NCBI RefSeq assembly: GCF_000279145.1
Contig: NC_018178.1
Coordinates: 1,116,001-1,180,000, forward strand
Direction of reading: 5' to 3'
DNA: 64,000 nt
Origin: Melioribacter roseus P3M-2
Lineage (GTDB): Bacteria > Bacteroidota > Ignavibacteria > Ignavibacteriales > Melioribacteraceae
Within the stretch, counting starts at the first letter, position 1, and each line of letters opens with the position of its first letter. The notes beneath the pieces were generated by a model. That model saw nothing but the letters and a program-made list of their open reading frames with translations, did not search any database and had not been told where the DNA came from. Position numbers and translations under genes: made by a program. Positions 41,027-48,459 of this stretch are shown in pieces.

Positions 41027-41661
41027 TTAATAATTTTCCTTTTTATACTCGGAAAAGAGCACAAAAAGAAAATTGACGGCGAACGTGTAAGCGATTAGAA
41101 ATGCAATTCCCGCAATAACTTCCGCTTGAAATCCAGGTCGAAAAACAATTCCCTCTTTCAAAAAGAGGTAATAATGATAAAGGCTTCTCATATTTATAAT
41201 TGCCAGCAGCACAACGGGTAGCAGCACGAGGTTCACCGCTCTTCTCAAGCGCTTTCTTCCTTTTGCTATTTCCCTGAAAAAAAAGAAAAAGACAGCAATC
41301 GCCGCCGAATTAAGGACTCTCAGACTTTCGGAAGCAATTCTGAATTCAAGAAGACAATCGGGGAACAACTCTTCGAGTATTCTCATTAGGATCAATGTCG
41401 CAATGAATACAATCGCCAGCCTTAGAGAGAGCTTTGCGCCGGCAGCCAATCTTTTTTCGTTGATTAAAAGCGCCGCGGCAATATAAACAATCGACAAGTT
41501 CGAAATCGCCCAGAGAACCGTCGTTGTAAATCTCACCGAGGCGTCGTAGCCCAACGTCGGCTGCATTGTATAGATTAATTTATGCACCGACAAATAAACA
41601 ATTCCGACTACAGCCGCAAGAGACGCGGCTGGTATATTAAATATTATTTCTTTTTTATCAT
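41027..41661 (-). CDS. Multi-pass membrane protein, start region probably frameshifted
   Basis: The open frame from TTG at 41593 gives 188 residues with about five hydrophobic helices. Upstream of that TTG the same frame continues as a further TM segment (IIFNIPAASLAAVVGIVYL) but has no start codon. An ATG at 41661 begins MIKKK and stops at once. One extra A in its A6 run (plus-strand T6, 41651-41656) turns this into MIKKEIIFNIPAASL and joins it to the long frame, giving about 211 residues and six TM helices. The family was not recognised. Confidence 0.65.
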
Positions 41662-41670
41662 AATCCGGAT

Positions 41671-42093
41671 TTAATTGTAACTGTATTTAATCATCAACAC
41701 TCGCAACAATTCCCGATTTAATTCGAGAATTTTCATAACATGGACTTCTTCGCCTTTATTATTGTATACAAAAATCAATCTTTCCGCGCCGTTGAATTTC
41801 CACGTGCCTGTCTCCAAATAGTGGGCGTCGGCGGGATGCAGCACAAGCCAGCTGCAGGCGCCGTCGTCGTTGAATGTAATCCTTCTGCGAAAACGCGATG
41901 GAGGAAATTCTTTATATCCTTCCGGCCGGAATATATCCGTACTGTCGGTCTTCTCCTCGTACGAATCGTACCACGTATTGAACAACAAGCCGATTTCTAT
42001 TGCTTCGCTCTTAGTAGGTTCCTCGTTACATGCCGTCGTTGACAGTAAAATTGTAAATACGGCGAATATGATATGTCGGTTAATATATCCCAT
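41671..42093 (-). CDS. Small lipoprotein of unknown function
   Basis: I place the start at ATG 42093 (MGYINRHIIFAVFTILLSTTAC), because a lipobox with Cys22 follows at the right distance; an upstream TTG would add 17 unlikely residues. The mature part of about 118 residues resembles lipocalin-like 'expected weight' proteins: ITFNDDGACSWLVLHP, ETGTWKFNGAERLIFVYNN. This pattern is shared by many small Bacteroidota lipoproteins. It stops 10 bases before the probable start of the next membrane-protein gene, so the two are probably coexpressed. Confidence 0.7.
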   Translation of the reverse strand: MGYINRHIIFAVFTILLSTTACNEEPTKSEAIEIGLLFNTWYDSYEEKTDSTDIFRPEGYKEFPPSRFRRRITFNDDGACSWLVLHPADAHYLETGTWKFNGAERLIFVYNNKGEEVHVMKILELNRELLRVLMIKYSYN

Positions 42094-42159
42094 AAAAAGA
42101 CTTTTAATGCGATTCAAAATAAAAACCTGCCCGGAGAAAAGCAAAGAAGAAAATGAAGC

Positions 42160-42188
42160 TTGACACTTGTAGACGACCGGTCTATTTT
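42160..42188 (+). promoter_or_regulatory. TetR promoter with operator in the spacer
   Basis: -35 TTGACA (42160-42165), 17-base spacer and -10 TATTTT (42183-42188). The inverted repeat TAGAC-GACCG-GTCTA (42170-42184) fills the spacer and touches the -10. TAGAC...GTCTA half-sites are typical of LmrA/QdoR- and NemR-like TetR operators, so autoregulation is likely. Transcription would start at about 42194-42196, practically at the ATG, so the mRNA may be leaderless. Confidence 0.75.
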
Positions 42189-42195
42189 AGAGTTT

Positions 42196-42804
42196 ATGAA
42201 TTCCGCTAAAATGAAAATACTTCAATCCGCCGCGTTTCTGATACGCAAAAAAGGATTCAATCATACCGGCATTCAGGAAATTCTCGAAACAGCAGGAGCG
42301 CCCAAAGGCTCTTTCTACTATTACTTCAAAAGCAAAGAAGAACTGGGAGTTGAACTGATCGATTTCTATATCGAGTTTTTCCGCGCCAAGATAGAAGAAA
42401 TAATGTCCGGCAAATCGAAACCCGGCATTAAACGAATTAAAAAATTCATAGCCGTCTTCAACGATATATTCGTATCCGAGAACTATTCGGGAGGTTGTCC
42501 GCTCGGCAACCTCGCCCAGGAAATGGGAGATCTGAATGAAAAATTCAGACTAAAAGTATCCATGGCTTTCGAGGAAATAGAGTCGTTTGTTAAAACCTGT
42601 CTCGACGACGCGGTTGCCGCCGGCGAAATCGATAATTCCGTGAACACAAAAAAGACCGCGCAATTAATCATCAACAGTTGGGAAGGAGCCATTATGAGAA
42701 TGAAGGTTGAGAAATCGCTGGCGCCGATTAAATTGATGGAAAAAATGATAATAGACCGGTTGATTTTGAAAAAACCGGCAAAGAATAAAAAATCAAAAAA
42801 ATAA
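42196..42804 (+). CDS. TetR/AcrR-family transcriptional repressor
   Basis: I choose ATG 42196 (202 residues), because the in-frame TTG at 42160 is inside the -35 box of the promoter. The N-terminal HTH is KILQSAAFLIRKKGFNHTG...ILETAGAPKGSFYYYFKSKEELG, with the strongly conserved KGSFYYYF. The C-terminal ligand domain contains GCPLGNLAQEM, which is typical of the LmrA/YxaF and NemR group (TetR_C_16-like) that senses small or electrophilic compounds. It probably represses its own promoter. The DUF2461 gene follows by 24 bp and may be under the same control. Confidence 0.88.
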   Translation: MNSAKMKILQSAAFLIRKKGFNHTGIQEILETAGAPKGSFYYYFKSKEELGVELIDFYIEFFRAKIEEIMSGKSKPGIKRIKKFIAVFNDIFVSENYSGGCPLGNLAQEMGDLNEKFRLKVSMAFEEIESFVKTCLDDAVAAGEIDNSVNTKKTAQLIINSWEGAIMRMKVEKSLAPIKLMEKMIIDRLILKKPAKNKKSKK

Positions 42805-42828
42805 ATATATCAAAGGGAGTTTTAAAAT

Positions 42829-43521
42829 ATGGCAGACGTCAATTATATGAGCAAATTTCCCGCCGCGCCGCTCGCATTTCTGAAAAAACTTAAAAAGAAT
42901 AACAACCGGAACTGGTTCGAAGAACACCGCCGGGAATATGAAGAAGACTTTCTCAAGCCGGCGCAGGCATTCGTGGAAATTATGGCGATGCATTTAATCG
43001 AAATCAAGCCGTCGTTTCAGGCAATTCCCAAAATCGACAAATCGATTTTCAGACTACATCGCGACGTTCGATTCAGCAAGGACAAAAAACCGTACAAGAC
43101 CAATCTCGGCATTCTCTTCTGGGAAGGAAAAGGCAAAAAAATGGAATCGAGCGGACTCTATTTCCACGTCGATCCGGAATCCTTTTTTATTGCTGCGGGG
43201 ATGTACGAGTTTACCAAAGACCAATTAAAAAAATACCGGGAGACCGTAGCGATTGAAGCCAACGCCGTAGAATTAGACCGGATATTGAAGAAGATCGAAA
43301 AGAAAGGATACACAATCGGAGGCAAAAGTTACAAGCAAGTTCCGAGAGGATTCGACAAAGATTATAAATATTCGGAATTGTTGCTCTACGGCAGTCTTTA
43401 CGCATACGACGAAAAAGACGTTTCTTTTCTGGAAGACAAAGATCCGGTAAAACTCAGCATTCGCACATTGAAGGATTTACTGCCGCTGCACAATTGGCTG
43501 GCGGTAAATATTTGCGGGTGA
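42829..43521 (+). CDS. DUF2461 family protein
   Basis: The 230-residue protein matches the DUF2461/TIGR02453 family over its whole length: FLKKLKKNNNRNWFEEHRREYE, FRLHRDVRFSKDKKPYKTN, SGLYFHVDPESFFIAAGMYEF and the C-terminal VPRGFDKDYKYSELL. The biochemical role of the family is unknown. A good ribosome site (AAGGGAG) lies ahead of the ATG. It follows the TetR gene and is probably cotranscribed with it. Confidence 0.88.
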   Translation: MADVNYMSKFPAAPLAFLKKLKKNNNRNWFEEHRREYEEDFLKPAQAFVEIMAMHLIEIKPSFQAIPKIDKSIFRLHRDVRFSKDKKPYKTNLGILFWEGKGKKMESSGLYFHVDPESFFIAAGMYEFTKDQLKKYRETVAIEANAVELDRILKKIEKKGYTIGGKSYKQVPRGFDKDYKYSELLLYGSLYAYDEKDVSFLEDKDPVKLSIRTLKDLLPLHNWLAVNICG

Positions 43522-43526
43522 CCGCT

Positions 43527-44624
43527 CTATTTTTTTCTTTTACCCAGCCATAACAAAAATCCGGTTACGGGAAGAGAAGCGCAGAAAAGACTTACAAAGA
43601 ATGCAACGGTTTTGCCGGCTATTCCTCCGATTGCGCCTACGTGAACGTCATAGTTCATTCTAATGATAGAATCGGCAAAATCCGCGTCTTCTGCTCTGCC
43701 GTATAAACTCGGGGTGTTTATTTCTTCCAGTGTATATTGATCGAAAAAAAGATAATCGGCATTGTAGTAAATCCCTTTCTTTTTATATACTTCTGCGTAT
43801 ATAGATGACGAATCGGAATGCGGAAAATGGATTTCGTATCCGTCGGCATCAGGATAACTGCCCTTCAAAATAGGAAGCAGCTCGTCTATACGAGTTTGCA
43901 TTTCTTCGTTTTTTCCAATCGAGACATTGTTCGGTATAATGAAACGCGGGTCTTTTTCTCCGCCGGCTCCTTTATAAACAATATAGTAAAACCAATCGTA
44001 AGCCATTACTGCGCCCGTAAAAGCGATAATGAAAGCAAGAAAGAAAATATAAAAGCCGATTATTGAATGAAGGTCGTAATTCTTTCTTTTCCACCTTGTA
44101 TTAATATTCCAATCGAACCACAATCGTCTTTTCTTATTTTTTCCTTTAGTCCACAGATAAAATCCGCTGATTAACGCAATCATAAAAAGGAGGACGGATA
44201 CTTTGACTATCTCCGAGCCAATTTCTTCCGGGAGCCACAAACCAAGGTGCCCTTCAAGCAAAAAAGCAAAAAAACCTTCCAGATGATTTTCGCTTTTGAG
44301 TATTTTGCCGCTGTACGGATCCAGATATACGCTGCTGTAAAATTCAGGCTCCGGTTCATAAAAAATCACTTCAAGAGGTTCGTTGGCTTTGCCGTAGTAA
44401 ATGCCGTGAATCGATTTTCCTGGAAAAACTTTCGAGGCAATTTCTTTTGCGGCGCTCGGAATCAATGGCTGCTGGTTTCTAACGGGTACGGCGAGCGCTC
44501 CGTATACCAGATTATTTATTTCTTCATTAAAAACCCAGAGACTCCCGGTTAAAGAAACAATCAGAACAACGACGCCCGTCAACAGTCCTATAATTTCGTG
44601 TATTTTTAGGATAATTTTTTTCAT
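43527..44624 (-). CDS. PepSY-associated TM (PiuB-like) protein, iron-uptake operon
   Basis: I place the start at ATG 44624 (MKKIILKIHEIIGLLTG), with AAAGGGGCGGA just upstream; the longer frame runs through a terminator hairpin. The 365-residue protein has the PepSY_TM layout: a TM helix at about 13-38, a periplasmic PepSY-like domain (KEIASKVFPGKSIHGIYYG, VYLDPYSGKIL), a central TM pair with the HSIIGFY motif, a second periplasmic part and a last TM helix. Conserved His residues in KIHEIIG, GHLGLW, HSIIG and NYDVHVGAIGG could bind haem. Such proteins act as inner-membrane ferric-siderophore reductases or uptake partners. It is third in the operon with the TonB receptor and DUF4374 gene. Confidence 0.83.
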   Translation of the reverse strand: MKKIILKIHEIIGLLTGVVVLIVSLTGSLWVFNEEINNLVYGALAVPVRNQQPLIPSAAKEIASKVFPGKSIHGIYYGKANEPLEVIFYEPEPEFYSSVYLDPYSGKILKSENHLEGFFAFLLEGHLGLWLPEEIGSEIVKVSVLLFMIALISGFYLWTKGKNKKRRLWFDWNINTRWKRKNYDLHSIIGFYIFFLAFIIAFTGAVMAYDWFYYIVYKGAGGEKDPRFIIPNNVSIGKNEEMQTRIDELLPILKGSYPDADGYEIHFPHSDSSSIYAEVYKKKGIYYNADYLFFDQYTLEEINTPSLYGRAEDADFADSIIRMNYDVHVGAIGGIAGKTVAFFVSLFCASLPVTGFLLWLGKRKK

Positions 44625-44636
44625 TCCGCCCCTTTC

Positions 44637-44682
44637 AAAAAATCGCGGGGACTGCGCCAATTCTGTTTTTGCGCAGTCCCGC
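44637..44682 (-). terminator. Intercistronic terminator/attenuator hairpin
   Basis: Arms 44671-44682 and 44645-44657 pair over about 12 bp (GCGGGACTGCGC with GCGCAGTCCCCGC, one bulge) around a 13-base loop. On the minus strand a T6 run (44642-44637) follows. It lies between the DUF4374 and PepSY genes and would lower expression of the distal gene. Confidence 0.7.
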
Positions 44683-44694
44683 ATTAATATTCAA

Positions 44695-45939
44695 CTACAT
44701 TCTAAAAAAGCCTTTAATGGTTTTGCCGTTTATTTTAGCTCCTCTTACCGCCGAAGCGGATTCGATGTCAATTTGATAGACGTAAGCGTCGCCTGCAGTT
44801 TCAACGCTTACATAAACCTTTCCGTCTTCCACAAGCAGCGGAGTCGAGGTATATCTTTTCGCATGGAGCGGAATATTTGCAACGTCTGTAGCGGTCTGAT
44901 TAACAAGGTCGAGAATGACAAGTTTTTGGTTGAAAACGGTTCTGCCGAAGGCGGTCCACAGTCCGCCGTTGTCGTCCGTTAGAATCCTGGCAAGCGCTTT
45001 ATTATTTCCCAGATAGTCAAACCAGAAGATTTTTCCTCCCGTAATACTTTCTACATTAAAGAAATAATTCGGGTCAAAGTCGGCGCTGCCCGCTTTGATT
45101 CTTAAAATGCCCGAAGGTTTTGACGACGCCGGCGAAAAGCCCGCCATCGAGGCTCCGCACGAAAACGAATAGAGATCGCCGTTTTCGGTTTGAATCAATC
45201 CGGTTGCCGCGCCGTTAACGCCAATGTTCGACGTGCGCGGATCGGAAATTATTTTCTCCGGCACAGCTCCGACGTCGGGATACGAATAAACCGCAATAAA
45301 TGCGCTGTCGGGACTCGGAGTGGTAAACCACCCTTTGGCGTCGAGTTTATGAAAGGGTATAAAAAGTTTGTCTCCTCGCACCTGCAAAGCCGTAGGCCAA
45401 GCGACTAACGAGTCTTCCTGAGATTCGAAAATCCGGGTGCCTACTATTTTGCTTACAAGCGCAGTATTCACGTCCACAAAATAGAGTCTTCTGTTTGCAA
45501 ATCCGGCGCGCGGTATTTCCATTGCAAGCATTGTTTGATTGTCATCCGAATTGCCGAACATTTCAAGCGAATTCTCAAATATGAACTCGCCCTTTTTAAC
45601 AATATTACCGTTTTGATCTTTTACATAAGCGGCGCACTGATTGTCTTCGCTGTATCCCGACGCAAAAAGGGTATTGCCTACTTTATGAAAGAATCTCCAG
45701 CCGGTCAATTCTATTCCCTGTCCAACGGCGGAAATTTCCCCCTCCATTATGTTTTCCTGTGTTATCAGATATTCTGTTTCGTCGCCGCCTGTGGTTTTAA
45801 ATGCCATTGTAATTCCCTTTGAAATCTCCGTCTCTACGGGGTCGGTAGCGCCGGACTCTCCGCACGATATGACGATTATCGCAGAAAATATAATTGATAA
45901 AATTAATTTGAGTTTGTTTTTGAAAACAATATTAGACAT
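44695..45939 (-). CDS. DUF4374 lipoprotein of a siderophore-uptake operon
   Basis: The 414-residue protein has a lipobox ending IIVISC (Cys26) and a beta-propeller-like DUF4374 body: LTGWRFFHKVGNTLFASGY, MLAMEIPRAGFANRRLYFVDV, RTSNIGVNGAATGLIQTENGDLY and the final AKINGKTIKGFFRM. DUF4374 proteins are regularly encoded beside siderophore TonB receptors and PepSY proteins in Bacteroidota and probably bind or process the ferric ligand at the periplasmic or cell surface. It lies 13 bp after the receptor gene and 12 bp before a terminator hairpin. Confidence 0.83.
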   Translation of the reverse strand: MSNIVFKNKLKLILSIIFSAIIVISCGESGATDPVETEISKGITMAFKTTGGDETEYLITQENIMEGEISAVGQGIELTGWRFFHKVGNTLFASGYSEDNQCAAYVKDQNGNIVKKGEFIFENSLEMFGNSDDNQTMLAMEIPRAGFANRRLYFVDVNTALVSKIVGTRIFESQEDSLVAWPTALQVRGDKLFIPFHKLDAKGWFTTPSPDSAFIAVYSYPDVGAVPEKIISDPRTSNIGVNGAATGLIQTENGDLYSFSCGASMAGFSPASSKPSGILRIKAGSADFDPNYFFNVESITGGKIFWFDYLGNNKALARILTDDNGGLWTAFGRTVFNQKLVILDLVNQTATDVANIPLHAKRYTSTPLLVEDGKVYVSVETAGDAYVYQIDIESASAVRGAKINGKTIKGFFRM

Positions 45940-45952
45940 GTTATACCTCGCA

Positions 45953-48307
45953 TTATTTATAAAAATATCTGAGTTTTATGTTGAACGCCCTTCCGGGTTT
46001 TTGTATCATAAAATTATCGTACGCCAGCTTGTCGAAGATATTGGCAATCGAGAATGTAATATTGTACCTGCCTTCATTCATACTGAATTCGACATGAATA
46101 TCCTGAATGAGCTGAGAAGGAATAACATTTTTTCCTCTGGCATCGCCTAAATTTTCCCAGGTCAGAAAAAATTGATGCACATAACGCAATGAATAATAGA
46201 GGTTTATTTTTCGAGGAGATGATTTCCGGTTCAAACTTATTCCAAGCGAGTTGTTGAAAAAGAAATACGGCACGTTCGGAATGCGGCTTTTATAGTTAGT
46301 ATTCGGCAAGCCTTCGTCGAATTCGGTATCGTCCAATAAATTTTGATATGTTATATTTGAGTTTAACGATACGAAATCATCGTAACTGAAAGAAAACGCT
46401 CCTTCTATACCGTCGGCTTTTACGTTCCTTAGATTTTCATATTCTCCGAAAGGTCCCAACGGATTAAACCGTATAAAATCTTTCGATAAACGATAAAAAT
46501 AATTTACTCCGGCTTTAACCTCCCAGAGTCCCGACTCGAATCGGTAGTCTATTCCAAGATTCAGATTATAGCTTCGTTCGGGACTTAAATTCGGATTAGG
46601 CAAAACATAAATGCCGTCGCCCAATATTTCGTAACTCTCCGGTATTCTATAGGCTTTCTCAAAAGAATTCTTGATAAGTAACTTTTCCAACGGGCTGTAT
46701 GACAGGGCAAAACCGTAGCCCGAGCGGAAGAGCTCCGGTTCGGTTATTATTTCCGTATCGTCATAATCGATAGTAATTATTTTTGCGCGGTAGAGATAAC
46801 TCTTGGCAAAGAGATTGAACTCAAAGCGGTCGTTATATTTGAATGTGTAATCAGCTCCCGAAAGAATCTTATTGATATAATTGGGAGATTCGAACGAGCG
46901 ATTGAATTCGTCTACTTTGTCTTTTCCCTTTCTAACGACATAATTCTGGACTATATTAATTCCAAGAGAATGGGAATGAGAAAATTTATAAATTGTTCCG
47001 ATATTATTGGAAATAATAAAATCGGAAAATTCAAATAACGATTTACGCTCGAAGAGCTCTCCTTTCGGATCGCTTTCATCGCGCTTAATCGACTCGCCCG
47101 CCCAATTAAATTTGAAATGAGACGTATCAACTACGCTTTCGCTGACTATTCCCGCCGCCGAATATGCTTTGAGTTCCATGTTATCAAATTGATTCGAATA
47201 AGTGACGCCGGCGATTGCAGTTCGATTTGTCGTATGAAATCTACCGAATACTCTGTAAATATTATTATCCGGGTGCTGGTAATCTTTATTATTGCCCGCA
47301 AGTATTATTCTCAGCGAAATTTTATCGGCATACTTTCTTTCGAACAAGCCCGTTTCGGCGTTAATCATCATTGAACTATAACTGTCGTGGAAGCGCCTGA
47401 TATCGATATTCTTAATAAAATTGCCGATTTCCAGATCGTAAACCGGAGCGTTTTTCATAATGAAGTCATTGTCCGAATAATTCCAGAATATAGAAGCTTT
47501 GAGAAAATATTTCCTCGTATTGTCGGCATACTGACCGTTTAAAGAAAATCGGTGAGTGTTAAAAGAGCCGAGAGAATATGAGGCGTCCAGATATGAAGTT
47601 TTCCAGTATCCGGTAACAATATTAACGGCTCCTCCGAGCGCGTCGGCGCCGAGAGATATAGGGACAACTCCTTTGTAAACTTCTATCTTCTCGATCAGAT
47701 TAACCGGGAAATTATTCAAGGTAAGAGCAGAACCGAAATTCTCTAGAGGTATGCCGTCGATAAAATATCTGATTTGATTTCCAGAAAGTCCGTTCATACT
47801 CAAATTAAAGCCGGAACCCAAGCCACCGCTTTCACGCAAATGAATTCCCGGAGCCGAACTTAGCAGGCGATTTCCGTCTACAGGCAAATTCTTTTTTTCT
47901 CTACTTTCCAGAACAGCAACGGAAAATCCTCTTTCTCTCAAGAGCTGCGCTTCCGACTTGCCTTCAACCAGGACGCTTCCGAGTTCTACCGCTTTTTCCG
48001 TCATTTCGAAGTTAAGATTCAGGCTGTCTCCCTCTGAAATTAAAATTTCTTTAGTGATAGTAAGGAATCCTATTCCGGAGACATTTATAATGTTTTTTCC
48101 CGAAGGCACATTTGAAATTTTGTAGGTGCCCTCGGAATTCGTAGCCGCTCCGATTCCGCTGTTTTTAATAAATACATTGATACCAGGCAACGGCTCTCCG
48201 TTTACATCGGTTATTTTTCCGAAAATTACGGCTGAGCCTTTTTGTGCGTAAATAGCGCTATAAGAACAGAATACCAGAATAAGAAAGAGTAATTTATATT
48301 TGATCAT
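45953..48307 (-). CDS. TonB-dependent siderophore-type receptor
   Basis: The 784-residue protein has a signal peptide (about 1-21), a carboxypeptidase-regulatory-like domain (about 25-108) and a plug (about 120-235) with GNRLLSSAPGIHLRESGGLG, YFIDGIPLENFG and VYKGVVPISLGADALGGAVNIVTG. The barrel ends in FNIKLRYFYK. Together with the downstream DUF4374 and PepSY-TM genes this points to ferric-siderophore or haem import. A 19-bp near-palindrome 8-26 bases upstream of the ATG probably binds an iron-responsive regulator. Confidence 0.85.
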   Translation of the reverse strand: MIKYKLLFLILVFCSYSAIYAQKGSAVIFGKITDVNGEPLPGINVFIKNSGIGAATNSEGTYKISNVPSGKNIINVSGIGFLTITKEILISEGDSLNLNFEMTEKAVELGSVLVEGKSEAQLLRERGFSVAVLESREKKNLPVDGNRLLSSAPGIHLRESGGLGSGFNLSMNGLSGNQIRYFIDGIPLENFGSALTLNNFPVNLIEKIEVYKGVVPISLGADALGGAVNIVTGYWKTSYLDASYSLGSFNTHRFSLNGQYADNTRKYFLKASIFWNYSDNDFIMKNAPVYDLEIGNFIKNIDIRRFHDSYSSMMINAETGLFERKYADKISLRIILAGNNKDYQHPDNNIYRVFGRFHTTNRTAIAGVTYSNQFDNMELKAYSAAGIVSESVVDTSHFKFNWAGESIKRDESDPKGELFERKSLFEFSDFIISNNIGTIYKFSHSHSLGINIVQNYVVRKGKDKVDEFNRSFESPNYINKILSGADYTFKYNDRFEFNLFAKSYLYRAKIITIDYDDTEIITEPELFRSGYGFALSYSPLEKLLIKNSFEKAYRIPESYEILGDGIYVLPNPNLSPERSYNLNLGIDYRFESGLWEVKAGVNYFYRLSKDFIRFNPLGPFGEYENLRNVKADGIEGAFSFSYDDFVSLNSNITYQNLLDDTEFDEGLPNTNYKSRIPNVPYFFFNNSLGISLNRKSSPRKINLYYSLRYVHQFFLTWENLGDARGKNVIPSQLIQDIHVEFSMNEGRYNITFSIANIFDKLAYDNFMIQKPGRAFNIKLRYFYK

Positions 48308-48314
48308 AATTTTA

Positions 48315-48333
48315 ATTTAGACTAAGTCAAAAT
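48315..48333 (-). promoter_or_regulatory. Near-palindromic operator, candidate iron-regulator site
   Basis: The 19-bp element ATTTAGACTAAGTCAAAAT is symmetric about 48324, with a single mismatched pair. It lies immediately upstream of the siderophore-type receptor start. Its layout fits a Fur or DtxR-family iron-dependent repressor site. Which regulator binds is not shown by the sequence. Confidence 0.6.
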
Positions 48334-48392
48334 AATGACTGCAAATATAAGTTCTCTGTCTCTTATTTACAAGATTTTATAAATTCTGTGTG

Positions 48393-48426
48393 AAAAAAAG
48401 GGGATGTCGACTAAGTCGGCATCCCC
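48393..48426 (-). terminator. Rho-independent terminator of clpB
   Basis: A 12-bp stem (GGGGATGCCGAC / GTCGACATCCCC on the minus strand, one G-T pair, loop TTA; 48400-48426) is followed by T7 (48399-48393). It lies 34 bp downstream of the clpB stop and is a textbook terminator. Confidence 0.9.
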
Positions 48427-48459
48427 GAAGATATGCTTAGACTCTTTTTTAAAGTAAAT

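Noticed and set aside
42160-42195. TTG start for the TetR protein at 42160
   Set aside because: It lies in the -35 box of the promoter and upstream of the predicted transcription start.
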